Shown here: piece by piece, positions 1-7,459 of the stretch | Layout of the letters: each line of letters begins with the position of its first letter | Position numbering within the stretch: position 1 is the stretch's first letter | Source: Promethearchaeota archaeon | GTDB taxonomy: Archaea > Asgardarchaeota > Lokiarchaeia > Sigyniarchaeales > SOKP01 | Reading direction: 5' to 3' | Assembly (NCBI GenBank): GCA_004375715.1 | Contig: SOKP01000016.1 | Span: forward strand, 1 to 36,807 | Length of the DNA: 36,807 nt | Position numbers and translations under genes: made by a program | The notes under the pieces: generated by a model | What the model was told of the DNA's origin: nothing | Databases searched by the model: none | What the model saw: the letters and a program-made list of their open reading frames with translations, nothing else

Positions 1-54
1 AATATGTTAAATGTAAATATTAAGGATTAAAAAAAAACTTTCTGATACATATCG

Positions 55-729
55 TTATAAAATATCGTTAGCAATTTCATAGAGAGTGATAACTCTACTT
101 AAAACAACCCACGCATCTAGCGAATAATGAGAAATGGATATAAGTCTATTGCTAAGTTCCAAAATTTCATCCGTAAAAAAGCCCTTTTGAAAACAACCAA
201 TTATAACTATGAAATCTTTAGATAAATTACTATCAAATAATAGGAGTGGATTTTCCGCTAGTTCTCCTTTATTAGAGAGAAGTATAACTTCCGAATTATC
301 AATGGAGTTTACTAATTCTCTTAAAGTACCTTTAACTTCTGAAATTAATTGGAGGTTTTTAGTTTTTATTTCATTTTCTATCAACAATTTTGCCATTAAA
401 CCTTTAAATCTATTATAATTTCTGGCTATTTTTATATCTGGGTTTATCTCGAATATTTTATTTTCGAATGTATGAAGGTATATTTTTAGGTTACCACTTT
501 TATTGGCGGTTGACCCTAAGGCATTAAGAAGGCAAGCGTGAGTAATATCGGGGCGCCCTCTTTGTTCAGCAGCTTCTAACTTAACCATAGCTGAATGGTG
601 AATTGCGTTGTCAAGGAGTTTAGAAGGATAAGAATCTTTCTTTAAATTTTTTTGAATGGAAGGATGTTTCCTAATTTCGAATGGAATGAGTTCTAACCCG
701 CATTCCACGAATATTATTGTTAAAGGCAT
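55..729 (-). CDS. nep1: Nep1/Emg1 rRNA pseudouridine N1-methyltransferase
   Basis: The 224-aa product matches the SPOUT-class Nep1/Emg1 family, which N1-methylates a pseudouridine in the small-subunit rRNA helix 35 loop and assists 30S assembly. Recognised segments are LLDNAIHH near residue 40, the family signature RGRPDITHACLLNALGS (about 57-73), a YLHT strand near 84 and ARNYNRFKGLMAKLL (about 102-116). Length fits archaeal members. It is the third gene of a minus-strand cluster after the YhbY-like and RNase P genes, 33 nt downstream of the latter. The ATG at 729 has no clear Shine-Dalgarno. RNA-processing neighbours support the call. Confidence 0.9.
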   Translation of the reverse strand: MPLTIIFVECGLELIPFEIRKHPSIQKNLKKDSYPSKLLDNAIHHSAMVKLEAAEQRGRPDITHACLLNALGSTANKSGNLKIYLHTFENKIFEINPDIKIARNYNRFKGLMAKLLIENEIKTKNLQLISEVKGTLRELVNSIDNSEVILLSNKGELAENPLLLFDSNLSKDFIVIIGCFQKGFFTDEILELSNRLISISHYSLDAWVVLSRVITLYEIANDIL

Positions 730-762
730 TTTATATTGAGATGATTATAATTTTTATTTCAC

Positions 763-1095
763 TCATTGCTTGATCTTAATAAAATATCGAGTTGTATGAT
801 TACAATCTAAACATGTTGAAGATACATGAGAACCTTTACCCTTTGAATGAATTCTGGTTCTGTTATTAATACCGGGGTAAAGAAACTTCTTGCATTTGTG
901 ACAGATTCTCTTTTTCCATATCGAAGGAATTTGAATCTTTGCTCTTTGTGCATATCGTCTCGCTAGATACACATATCTATTAGCTAATTCTCTATTTTGT
1001 GGAAATATTTCATGTGCTTTCTGAAATAAATATTGCATCCTAGTATCTGCTATTCGTTTGACGATATTCTTATTTCTCCTTTTATTTTTCACCAT
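763..1095 (-). CDS. rnp4: RNase P protein component 4 (Rpr2/Rpp21 family)
   Basis: This 110-aa basic protein has the Rpr2/Rpp21 layout: an N-terminal helical region (RIADTRMQYLFQKAHEIF, then ELANRYVYLARRYAQRAKIQIP) followed by a zinc ribbon with CHKC near residue 65 and CLDC near residue 96. The family binds the RNase P RNA specificity domain with Rpp29 and takes part in tRNA 5-prime maturation. It lies 21 nt after the YhbY-like gene and before nep1 on the same strand, so the three are probably cotranscribed. The ATG at 1095 is the natural start (MVKNKRRN). No RNase P RNA gene was found in the window. Confidence 0.9.
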   Translation of the reverse strand: MVKNKRRNKNIVKRIADTRMQYLFQKAHEIFPQNRELANRYVYLARRYAQRAKIQIPSIWKKRICHKCKKFLYPGINNRTRIHSKGKGSHVSSTCLDCNHTTRYFIKIKQ

Positions 1096-1116
1096 TGTGG
1101 ATACGTCACATTATAT

Positions 1117-1389
1117 TTAATTCCCTTTGTTGATTTTTTTCTTCGATATGATAATTGTTTTTCCTCTGACATCCAATAAGATAGAATTTGTGGAGTTTGT
1201 TATTTGTTCAGCAATACTTCGGATATTAGTTTTTGTTGCGATTGATTTTAACATCTTAATTTTGATTATTTTATATTTCTTGAGTAAATGCTGCACATGT
1301 AATATAAATTCTTCTGTAATTCCCTTCTTTCCTAATGTAGCGTGTGGTGATGATAATAATACTTTTTTAAACTCGTTTTGATGACTCAT
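1117..1389 (-). CDS. YhbY/CRM-domain RNA-binding protein
   Basis: The 90-aa protein is a single CRM (CRS1-YhbY) domain. It shows the loop LGKKGITEEFI at about residues 19-29, the helix and strand HVQHLLKKYKIIKIKML, and a final strand ILLDVRGKTIIISKKK. Bacterial YhbY binds pre-50S ribosomes; archaeal forms sit in ribosome-biogenesis clusters, as here next to RNase P and Nep1 genes. It is the first gene of the minus-strand cluster and is divergent from the eS19 operon across about 90 AT-rich nt. The ATG at 1389 is the only good start. Confidence 0.85.
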   Translation of the reverse strand: MSHQNEFKKVLLSSPHATLGKKGITEEFILHVQHLLKKYKIIKIKMLKSIATKTNIRSIAEQITNSTNSILLDVRGKTIIISKKKINKGN

Positions 1390-1469
1390 TGCCTTAAATT
1401 ACTTCATTTACCATAAAATTTTTAATCTAAATAATCTTTTCAAATGTATCATATAATATTAAAATTCTT

Positions 1470-1473
1470 GGTG
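1470..1473 (+). promoter_or_regulatory. Shine-Dalgarno GGTG deciding an ATT start for eS19
   Basis: GGTG lies 7 nt before ATT 1481 and matches the archaeal 16S 3-prime end complement (GGUGAU). The eS19 frame is closed by TAA at 1460-1462, and no ATG, GTG or TTG occurs in frame between that stop and GTG 1688, which is far inside the conserved domain. Confidence 0.6.
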
Positions 1474-1480
1474 TAATATA

Positions 1481-1900
1481 ATTAGCATATATATCGTTGA
1501 ACCAGAGAAGCTTATTAAAATCTTAGCAGAAAAATTAAGAGAATTTCCCGAAATCAGCCCACCCGAGGGATCCGAATTTTGGAAGACTGCATTTTTTAAG
1601 GAATTAGCTCCTATCGATCACGAGAATTTCTGGTACATTAGATGTGCCTCACTTTTAAGAAAGATAAAGAAGATTGGTCCGATTGGAGTGAATAAACTCA
1701 GAAAACACTACGGAGGAAAAAATAGAAAAGGTCCAGGTAGACACCATAGTGCTAAAGGGAGCGGAAAGATCATACGCGTCGCATTACAGCAGTTAGAAGC
1801 CGCTAATCTAATAATGAAGCAAGAAAAGGATGGTAAAATAACTACACCAGAAGGAACTAGCCTTATAGAAAGAACCGCATATGGGATTTTAAGAAAGTAA
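1481..1900 (+). CDS. rps19e: Ribosomal protein eS19 (S19e), ATT start
   Basis: Translating upstream of the first canonical start (GTG 1688) gives a complete 139-aa eS19. It reads SIYIVEPEKLIKILAEKL, then the aromatic segment FWYIRCASLLRKIKKIGPIGVNKLRKHYGG, then the winged-helix end GSGKIIRVALQQLEAANLI. A start at 1688 would delete the first 69 residues, including most of the fold. With TAA at 1460 closing the frame, the best initiator is ATT 1481, preceded by GGTG; ATA 1478 is possible. It heads the operon eS19-PDCD5-eL39-eL31 and is divergent from the YhbY gene. Confidence 0.88.
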   Translation: MSIYIVEPEKLIKILAEKLREFPEISPPEGSEFWKTAFFKELAPIDHENFWYIRCASLLRKIKKIGPIGVNKLRKHYGGKNRKGPGRHHSAKGSGKIIRVALQQLEAANLIMKQEKDGKITTPEGTSLIERTAYGILRK

Positions 1901-1932
1901 TTTAAACAAACAATACTTCTTGGAGTTTAACT

Positions 1933-2271
1933 TTGAGCGACGAGGAAGAATTAGAAGCTATTAGGAGAAGGAAATTAGAGCAATTGCAACAGCAGGCAGT
2001 TCAACAACAAGTAGCAGCACAACAACAACAACAGTATACCAACCAAAAATACCAAATAATGCGAAAGATATTAAGTCAAGAAGGACGTCAGCGATTAGAA
2101 AACATTAGAATAGTCAAACCACAATTTGCTGAGCAGATTGAATTACAATTAATACAGTTATTCCAATCTGGAAAATTGCGTGGAGCTACACCGTTACCCG
2201 ATACAGAGTTTAAAAAAATTTTAGAAAAAATTACAGCAGGGAGCAAAAAAGAATTTAATATTAAAAAATAA
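1933..2271 (+). CDS. PDCD5/TFAR19-family DNA-binding protein
   Basis: The 112-aa product has the PDCD5 architecture: an acidic and basic N-terminal helix (SDEEELEAIRRRKLEQL), a glutamine-rich linker (residues about 20-36), and a C-terminal three-helix core with ILSQEGRQRLENIRIVKP and FQSGKLRGATPLPDTEFKKILEKI. Archaeal members are small chromatin- or translation-associated proteins that bind double-stranded DNA in vitro; the exact role is unsettled. The TTG start at 1933 has GGAG 7 nt upstream. It lies 32 nt after eS19 and 17 nt before eL39, the conserved archaeal order. Confidence 0.88.
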   Translation: MSDEEELEAIRRRKLEQLQQQAVQQQVAAQQQQQYTNQKYQIMRKILSQEGRQRLENIRIVKPQFAEQIELQLIQLFQSGKLRGATPLPDTEFKKILEKITAGSKKEFNIKK

Positions 2272-2288
2272 AATCTGAGATTAAGAAA

Positions 2289-2450
2289 ATGGCACGCAAT
2301 AAAGATTTACCTTCAAAATTACGAAGAGCTAAGAGCATGAAACAAAGTCGTTCAGTTCCAAACTGGGTTGTTCGGAGAACCGGGGGAAAAGTTAGATCAA
2401 GCCCTAATTCTAGAAGAGAATGGCGAAATAGTAGATTAAAGAGAGATTAA
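2289..2450 (+). CDS. rpl39e: Ribosomal protein eL39 (L39e)
   Basis: A 53-aa, very basic ORF starts at ATG 2289 and stops at TAA 2448-2450. It contains the eL39 hallmarks LPSKLRRAKSMKQSRSVPNW and a C-terminal SRREWRNSRLKRD. eL39 is the smallest 50S protein and lines the nascent-chain exit tunnel. The length is typical. It starts 17 nt after PDCD5 and stops 2 nt before eL31, consistent with translational coupling in one operon. Confidence 0.95.
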   Translation: MARNKDLPSKLRRAKSMKQSRSVPNWVVRRTGGKVRSSPNSRREWRNSRLKRD

Positions 2451-2452
2451 GC

Positions 2453-2893
2453 ATGGCAAAAAAAAAATCAAAAGAAATCAGTTTAGACGATTTAGAAGAA
2501 GAATTAGCTGAAGAGGAAATTAAAGAAATCGACGAATTCAGTTTAGATGACATATCTGAAGAAGAGGAAGTTAGCGAAGTTTTTGAAGAAGAACTTGAGG
2601 GATTAGAAGAAATAGAAGAAGAAAAACCCCCCGAAGAAGAAATTATAGATGAAAGAATATATGTTATACCATTAGCTAAAGCACGACACGGTCCAAGGAA
2701 TAAACGGGCTAAAAAAGCGGTTAGATATCTTAGAGAATTTATGGAGAGACATTTTAAACCCGAATCTTTAGTCATTTCGCAAGAAGTTAACGAGAAGATC
2801 TGGTCAAGAGGAATCCAAAAACCTCCAAGAAAAATCAAGATTAGAGCAACTAAGAACATTGATGGGCTAGTAGTCTGCTATCTGGCTGAATAA
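2453..2893 (+). CDS. rpl31e: Ribosomal protein eL31 (L31e) with acidic N-terminal extension
   Basis: The C-terminal part (about residues 65-146) is a full eL31 domain: DERIYVIPLAKARHGPRNKR, KAVRYLREFMERHFK, and ending KIKIRATKNIDGLVVCYLAE. eL31 sits at the polypeptide exit of the 50S subunit. The first 64 residues are an unusual extension, very rich in Glu and Asp after a short lysine patch (MAKKKSK). Typical archaeal eL31 is about 80-95 aa, so this 146-aa form is long. The ATG at 2453 follows the eL39 stop by 2 nt. A start at a later residue is unlikely because the acidic segment is continuous and in operon spacing. Confidence 0.93.
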   Translation: MAKKKSKEISLDDLEEELAEEEIKEIDEFSLDDISEEEEVSEVFEEELEGLEEIEEEKPPEEEIIDERIYVIPLAKARHGPRNKRAKKAVRYLREFMERHFKPESLVISQEVNEKIWSRGIQKPPRKIKIRATKNIDGLVVCYLAE

Positions 2894-3023
2894 ATCATTA
2901 ATCTCAAAATCTTCTTACACCTTATTTTAAAAATTTAGAATTTTTTATAGTCTTCGTCTTTTAATATATACACGTTTTACTTAACATATATCAAAATTAA
3001 ATTTATTGGTATTAATTCAGAAA

Positions 3024-3028
3024 GGTGA
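3024..3028 (+). promoter_or_regulatory. Shine-Dalgarno GGTGA before an ATT start
   Basis: GGTGA(T), a six-base match to the archaeal anti-Shine-Dalgarno, is 6 nt before ATT 3035. Its own TGA (3026-3028) closes the BRCT reading frame, so translation must begin after it. The alternative TTG 3050 lies 21 nt away, which is a poor spacing. Confidence 0.6.
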
Positions 3029-3034
3029 TTAATT

Positions 3035-3271
3035 ATTGCTGATTTATCTTTGATCAAATTTTATTTTTCAAATGATCTAAAAAAAATAGACAGAGACGAA
3101 GCAAAAAAAAGAGTTCTTAAAAATGGAGGACTTATTAGAGAAGAAATTTCTAACGATTTATGGTATTTTGTTACAAGTAATCCTAATGCAAGCTCTGAAA
3201 AGTTTAAAAAAGCCAGAAAACTTGGTGTAACTTTTATCGATGAGCTTGATTTTTTAAAAATGATTGAGTAA
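3035..3271 (+). CDS. Stand-alone BRCT-domain protein, ATT start
   Basis: The frame encodes about 78 aa that look like one BRCT domain and nothing else. After ADLSLIKFYFSNDL, residues show AKKRVLKNGGLIREEISNDLWYFVTSNPNASSEKFKKARKL as strand-helix-GG-turn-strand-helix, ending GVTFIDELDFLKMI, the usual last strand and helix. BRCT domains bind phosphopeptides or DNA ends and are typical of NAD-dependent DNA ligases and eukaryotic repair proteins; single-domain archaeal forms are uncommon. It has its own promoter region (TATA-like run near 2957-2971) and sits alone between eL31 and a convergent hydrolase. The ATT start is inferred from GGTGA spacing; TTG 3050 would remove five residues. Confidence 0.7.
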   Translation: MADLSLIKFYFSNDLKKIDRDEAKKRVLKNGGLIREEISNDLWYFVTSNPNASSEKFKKARKLGVTFIDELDFLKMIE

Positions 3272-3298
3272 TTTTTAGTATTTTTCTTTTTTCGTTCT
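3272..3298 (+). terminator. T-rich terminator after BRCT gene
   Basis: Three runs of T (5, 5 and 6 long) follow directly after the BRCT stop codon, in a convergent gap. Archaeal RNA polymerase terminates at such oligo-T runs without a hairpin. Assigned by composition only. Confidence 0.35.
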
Positions 3299-3328
3299 TC
3301 TTAGCTCGTCTCAATAAAAAAAAAAGAA

Positions 3329-5584
3329 CTAATATATTGTATGTGTGCTACTCATATTAACTAATCTGGGTAAGATGATGCTTGAATTATATAGCGGGCC
3401 TACAATAAGGGTATTATTTGCAATGTATGAGGTCAAATAATCTCTTGCTAATGGAGCTCCAGTATTAGGATTTGCCGCAAAACGGGGATAATTAGAACTC
3501 GAGATTACAACTCTAATCTTGTGTCCAGGCGCGAAAGAATAAGCCGATGACCAGCAATCAATCAATAATTCGTAAACATCATTTTGATTTCCTGACATAA
3601 GAACTTCAGATGTATAATTGTATCTATATCTAACAGTTAAGGATCCATCAGTAACCAACATTGATCGCCCATCGGGATATACATCGGTTAGTTTTATTGT
3701 GAAGTCTGTGTCCGTACAATTTGACGAAACGAATAAATTGCCCCAAATTCTTCCTACAGTCTCCACCGTTTCAGTTAATGTAGGAGTCTCAAATACCAAT
3801 ACATCGGATCGACTTTCTATCGATCTTTGATCCATGGGACCTGCTAAATCGAACGGTTGATTTTGGCCTCCTAAATTTGGAACAAGGTATCGAGGATCGT
3901 ATGAATAAGAGTAATTTTTATTTATTAAGCCAGCAGAAGTTTTACTTAATCCTCCATCAGCAGTAAAATACCAAGCATCGTCTATATGATCTAATGGCCA
4001 ATCGTATGCATATCTCCAATAATTCCAATCTTCGGAGTCATCGTCAACATCACCCATTAGATAATATGCAACTCTCGCTCCAGTCCAATCCGCCGGTATA
4101 CCTAACAATGCTTCGTCGAAAATTTCGGTTTCCCAACCGAGTAATAAATCAAACCCATTAGAATTATCAGGATATAATAACTCTCCTTGTTGCCCACCAT
4201 AAATCGAACCATGAGTCCATGGACCCATTACTAATTTTTGATGACCTCGTGCTCTGGTTGCTCCAAAATCGTCGTAACCGACATAACCATCAAGTGTTCC
4301 CTGCAAAAAATGATCGTACCAACCACCAACATGAATTCCATAGACTGAAACATTAGAATAATGTGGTCCAATTGGAATTGAGAGCGAGGTTGAATTGTAG
4401 AGTATTTCGTTTTTAGGAATCGTTTTAGAAAAAAGCGTATCTACTTGATACTCCCAATTTAATGGAGATGTGCTCTTTATCCACGTTTCAACCGAGGATT
4501 TATGATAGGACCCTTGAAAAATAGCGTGATCAAACATTTCAGGCGTGCCAAACCATAACTGTTGAGCAAGCAACCCTTCAGGACCCATTCCAGCGTAATA
4601 GTATTGGTTAAGGCATAAAGCTGATACACCAGCGCTTGCGATTTTTTTATTACACCAGCTTTGATTCATCAACCATTCAATTGTATCAACGCCATCGTTG
4701 TAGGAATTAATAAATAAAAGAAAATTATTTCCCCCTTCAGAATCATAAGTGCCCCTTAAGTCTTGAATAACTAAATGGTAATCCTGAAGTAAATATATAG
4801 GAGAATATAAATCCTTTGCCCAACCAGATTTACCATAAGGCGTTCTTATTAAAATTACAGGACGCGGGGCTCCAAATGATCCAGGAGCAAAGTAAACATC
4901 TGTAGCGAGATTAATATCGTCTCGCATTGTGACCATAAAAGTTTGTTTTTCTTGAACTTTATAAACTCCAGTACCGATAATCACTGTCGATGGAAAGGCT
5001 ATTAGAAAAATTAATAGAATATATTGGAGAACTTTAGGTATTTTCGCAATACGCCTTCTTTGATATTTTTCTAACAGTTTTTCTGTAGATAACAACGAAA
5101 TTTTTAGTCCATAATGTAAAAATGCACCAATACTTACGCCTATAGCAGCAATAGAGTAATAATCCAGTGAGATGAAAGTATACCAGAGAATTCCAAATAA
5201 GGGTGATGTAATATTGATTAGTTTTCCTAATAATACTAAATACTTATTTTCCCTATTTTCAGCTTGGATTTTAATGTAATTCCCGCTCGCCATTAATGAA
5301 TAGAATGATATGAAAACAGCAAAAGGTAAATAAATCGTTCCAAAGAGTATTACTATTACTTGTTTTAGGGTAAAATAAACAACCTCTTTTTGAGTAAATA
5401 GAGAATTTACACCGTCTGGAATACCACTACGATTTTTGTAATAATTAAGCACATAAGTGAGACAGTAGAAACCCCTACAAATCAACAAGATTGGAAGATT
5501 CTTTGTCATCATGTCTTCAATTTTCAAAAAACCTAGCTCTTCTAAAAAGAAAAAGAATAATATAACAAAATTTATCATATGCAT
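3329..5584 (-). CDS. Membrane-anchored CocE/NonD (X-Pro dipeptidyl-peptidase S15) hydrolase
   Basis: The 751-aa protein has about 210 N-terminal residues with five or six hydrophobic segments, then a CocE/NonD alpha/beta-hydrolase. The catalytic half begins MVTMRDDINLATDVYFAP and continues VILIRTPYGKSGWA, VIQDLRGTYDSEG, the probable nucleophile motif ASAGVSALCLNQ (Ser near 318) and GPWTHG with the probable His near 456. A C-terminal jelly-roll-like beta domain (about 600-751) contains the typical GHKIRVVISSSNYPRFAANP. Family members cleave esters, amides or X-Pro peptides; the substrate is unknown. Topology suggests an extracytoplasmic active domain. The nucleophile context GVSAL differs from the usual GxSYxG. 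It interrupts the conserved eL31-aIF6 order. Confidence 0.85.
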   Translation of the reverse strand: MHMINFVILFFFFLEELGFLKIEDMMTKNLPILLICRGFYCLTYVLNYYKNRSGIPDGVNSLFTQKEVVYFTLKQVIVILFGTIYLPFAVFISFYSLMASGNYIKIQAENRENKYLVLLGKLINITSPLFGILWYTFISLDYYSIAAIGVSIGAFLHYGLKISLLSTEKLLEKYQRRRIAKIPKVLQYILLIFLIAFPSTVIIGTGVYKVQEKQTFMVTMRDDINLATDVYFAPGSFGAPRPVILIRTPYGKSGWAKDLYSPIYLLQDYHLVIQDLRGTYDSEGGNNFLLFINSYNDGVDTIEWLMNQSWCNKKIASAGVSALCLNQYYYAGMGPEGLLAQQLWFGTPEMFDHAIFQGSYHKSSVETWIKSTSPLNWEYQVDTLFSKTIPKNEILYNSTSLSIPIGPHYSNVSVYGIHVGGWYDHFLQGTLDGYVGYDDFGATRARGHQKLVMGPWTHGSIYGGQQGELLYPDNSNGFDLLLGWETEIFDEALLGIPADWTGARVAYYLMGDVDDDSEDWNYWRYAYDWPLDHIDDAWYFTADGGLSKTSAGLINKNYSYSYDPRYLVPNLGGQNQPFDLAGPMDQRSIESRSDVLVFETPTLTETVETVGRIWGNLFVSSNCTDTDFTIKLTDVYPDGRSMLVTDGSLTVRYRYNYTSEVLMSGNQNDVYELLIDCWSSAYSFAPGHKIRVVISSSNYPRFAANPNTGAPLARDYLTSYIANNTLIVGPLYNSSIILPRLVNMSSTHTIY

Positions 5585-5963
5585 AATTGCTATGACTTAA
5601 CTTATAAAGATTTTTCCATAGAATTTCTTAATAAGAAGAGGTGTAGTCCTCCACTCGCTTTCTCCTTTAATTGCTAAGCCCTTTGTGAAAATTTTGTTCT
5701 TCTTTTGAAGTAGCATAGCATCTTTGTGAGCTTTTAGGAATCTTTTTTTTTTTCGTTGAAGGTTTTTTTATTAAAAATGATTAAGTTTACAATTATAACG
5801 ACTAAAAAGAAATCCAGGATTGTCTTAGGCTTTGGGAGGAGATTTGCTAAGAATAAAAATTCTAAATGGTTTGTAGTAGACCTACTAATCCTACGCATTT
5901 TTAATAAAATATTTATGATTTGAAACTTTATCCAACACATAAAATATAAGTTAGTTTTGTTAA
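5585..5963. other. 379-nt intergenic region between divergent hydrolase and aIF6 genes
   Basis: No convincing gene was recognised. A 46-codon plus-strand ATG ORF (about 5778-5918) and a 68-codon minus-strand ORF overlap each other and resemble nothing known. The segment has a small hairpin GAGG-TGTAGT-CCTC near 5637-5650 and a near-palindrome TAGTAG-AC-CTACTA at 5874-5887. It must hold promoters for both flanking genes. The 5640-5720 part is less AT-rich than the surroundings and could hold a small RNA. Confidence 0.4.
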
Positions 5964-6644
5964 ATGACGATTTTAAAGTATCAGGTTTTTGGAGGGAATT
6001 CGGTAGGTGTTTACTTAGCTGTAAATAACTCTTATGGTTTGTACCCTCCTACTCTAATCGCACCAACCATTGAAAAAATTAAAAGAACATTCAGCGAACC
6101 CTTTTTTCCTATTTCAATTAACAATTCAAGCTTAATAGGAGTATACACCGCAAGTAATAAAAATGGAATAATCGTTCCACACATAATTAGAGAGGAAGAA
6201 CTTCAAAATTTAAAGAGGTATACAAACAATTTAAACAGTGATTATCAAATAGGAGTTCTTAAATCTAAAGATAATGCATTTGGTAATTTAATATTATGTA
6301 ATGATAAAGGTGCGATAATCTCTTCTTTCTTAAAGGAGTACAAGAACTTAATTGAAGATATTTTAAAGGTTGAAACCATAGTTTATGAATATGTAGATAT
6401 GAATCTTCCCGGATCGATTTCAGTTGCTAACAATAAAGGCTGTCTGGTGCATCCGTTAACAACCGACGACGAGATCGAAATAATTACCGAAATTTTAAAA
6501 GTTAATGAAACGGACGTATCTACTGTAAACAGAGGTATACCTTATCTCTCTTCAGGTGCGGTTGTCAACGATCGAAGTGGCATCTTTGGTCATCAATGCA
6601 CGGGTCCTGAAATGATGCGTTTAACTAATGTGTTAATGCTATAA
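5964..6644 (+). CDS. eif6: Translation initiation factor aIF6
   Basis: The 226-aa protein is aIF6, a pentein-fold ribosome anti-association factor that binds the 50S subunit at uL14. Repeats of the pentein unit are visible: FGGNSVGVYLAVNNSYGL, LIGVYTASNKNGIIVP, GNLILCNDKGAIIS, PGSISVANNKGCLVHP and the final GAVVNDRSGIFGHQCTGPEM. Length fits archaeal aIF6 (about 220 aa). The ATG at 5964 has no clear Shine-Dalgarno. In many archaea it directly follows eL31; here a BRCT gene and a reversed hydrolase intervene. Confidence 0.95.
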   Translation: MTILKYQVFGGNSVGVYLAVNNSYGLYPPTLIAPTIEKIKRTFSEPFFPISINNSSLIGVYTASNKNGIIVPHIIREEELQNLKRYTNNLNSDYQIGVLKSKDNAFGNLILCNDKGAIISSFLKEYKNLIEDILKVETIVYEYVDMNLPGSISVANNKGCLVHPLTTDDEIEIITEILKVNETDVSTVNRGIPYLSSGAVVNDRSGIFGHQCTGPEMMRLTNVLML

Positions 6645-6751
6645 TTCTTACTATCCAAAAGTTATCTTTAGTTCTATTAAAAAAGCAAAATTTAATATTT
6701 TTAAAATTATTATCATGTTCAACTTCATTGATGTATTGGAAGTGTTAACTT

Positions 6752-6985
6752 ATGTCAGAAAGTGAAATTAAGATTTTCAGGATTATAGGAACTTATAATA
6801 AGAAGTACAAGAAATATTTATTTCGGAAGGAGGTTCGAGCTTTAAGGGAGAAAGATGCCTTAGAAAAAGCTTTAACTCAAATCACCTCGATAGGTATTTT
6901 AAGAAGGCAAATTAAAATTCAAGAAGTAAAAGTAATATCTCCTGACGAAGCTCAAGATTATCTAATACGAGAATTATCTAAATAG
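6752..6985 (+). CDS. rpl18a: Ribosomal protein eL20 / L18Ae (LX)
   Basis: A 77-aa protein with FRIIGTYNKKYKKYLFRKEVRALREKDALEKAL and the C-terminal IKIQEVKVISPDEAQDYLIREL is the archaeal LX (eL20) 50S protein. The length is typical for archaea. It lies between aIF6 and prefoldin alpha in the standard archaeal order. The upstream 107 nt contain an AT-rich TATA-like run near 6690-6710, and AGTG lies 7 nt before the ATG, so it may have its own promoter in addition to readthrough from aIF6. Confidence 0.93.
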   Translation: MSESEIKIFRIIGTYNKKYKKYLFRKEVRALREKDALEKALTQITSIGILRRQIKIQEVKVISPDEAQDYLIRELSK

Positions 6986-7013
6986 ATAATTTTTAAAAAA
7001 AAAGTAGATTTGT

Positions 7014-7427
7014 ATGGAAAATAACCAAAATTTTGAACAACAATTAAATCAGTTTAGATATCTTAAAGAACAAAGAGATGTGTTTCAAGGTCAATTCGAA
7101 ATAATAAATGCTTCTCTTGGAAATATTTTTACTACTAAACGAACTTTGGAGAGTCTTGAAGGCGTTAACGAAAACGACGAAATATTAATCCCCATTGGAG
7201 GATTGGCAAGCATAAAAGCAACGATTAAGGATACCAAAAATGTTCTTGTGTCTGTAAATCAAGATACGGTTATTGAAAAAACTAGTGAAGAAGCCATTGA
7301 ATTTTTGAATAAACTTATTGAACAACACAATAACCAATTAAAATTTCTCAAGGAAAGAATTTTTGCGTTAGATACGAATCTTCAAGGAATGAATCAAATG
7401 CTTCAAAACAGGATGAGTCAACAGTAA
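7014..7427 (+). CDS. pfdA: Prefoldin alpha subunit
   Basis: This 137-aa protein has two long coiled-coil arms (about residues 5-45 and 90-135) flanking a short beta region with ENDEILIPIGGLASIKATIKD and VLVSVNQDTVIEKTSEEAIEFL, the prefoldin alpha signature. The alpha-2 beta-4 hexamer hands unfolded proteins to the thermosome. It starts 28 nt after eL20 and is followed at once by ftsY. This eL20-pfdA-ftsY block is widely conserved in archaea, supporting the assignment. Confidence 0.93.
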   Translation: MENNQNFEQQLNQFRYLKEQRDVFQGQFEIINASLGNIFTTKRTLESLEGVNENDEILIPIGGLASIKATIKDTKNVLVSVNQDTVIEKTSEEAIEFLNKLIEQHNNQLKFLKERIFALDTNLQGMNQMLQNRMSQQ

Positions 7428-7459
7428 TTTATGGTAAACTCTTTTTTGTGATTAAATCG

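Noticed and set aside
3050-3052. TTG 3050 as start of the BRCT gene
   Set aside because: It is 21 nt from GGTGA, while ATT 3035 is 6 nt away; TTG remains possible but less likely.
5734-5940. 68-aa minus-strand ORF in the gap before aIF6
   Set aside because: Low-complexity hydrophobic and basic composition, no ribosome site, no family resemblance, and a competing plus-strand ORF in the same bases. Kept as intergenic.
7448-7459. GTG 7448 as the ftsY start
   Set aside because: The GTG is part of GTGAT, a suitable Shine-Dalgarno for ATG 7460.
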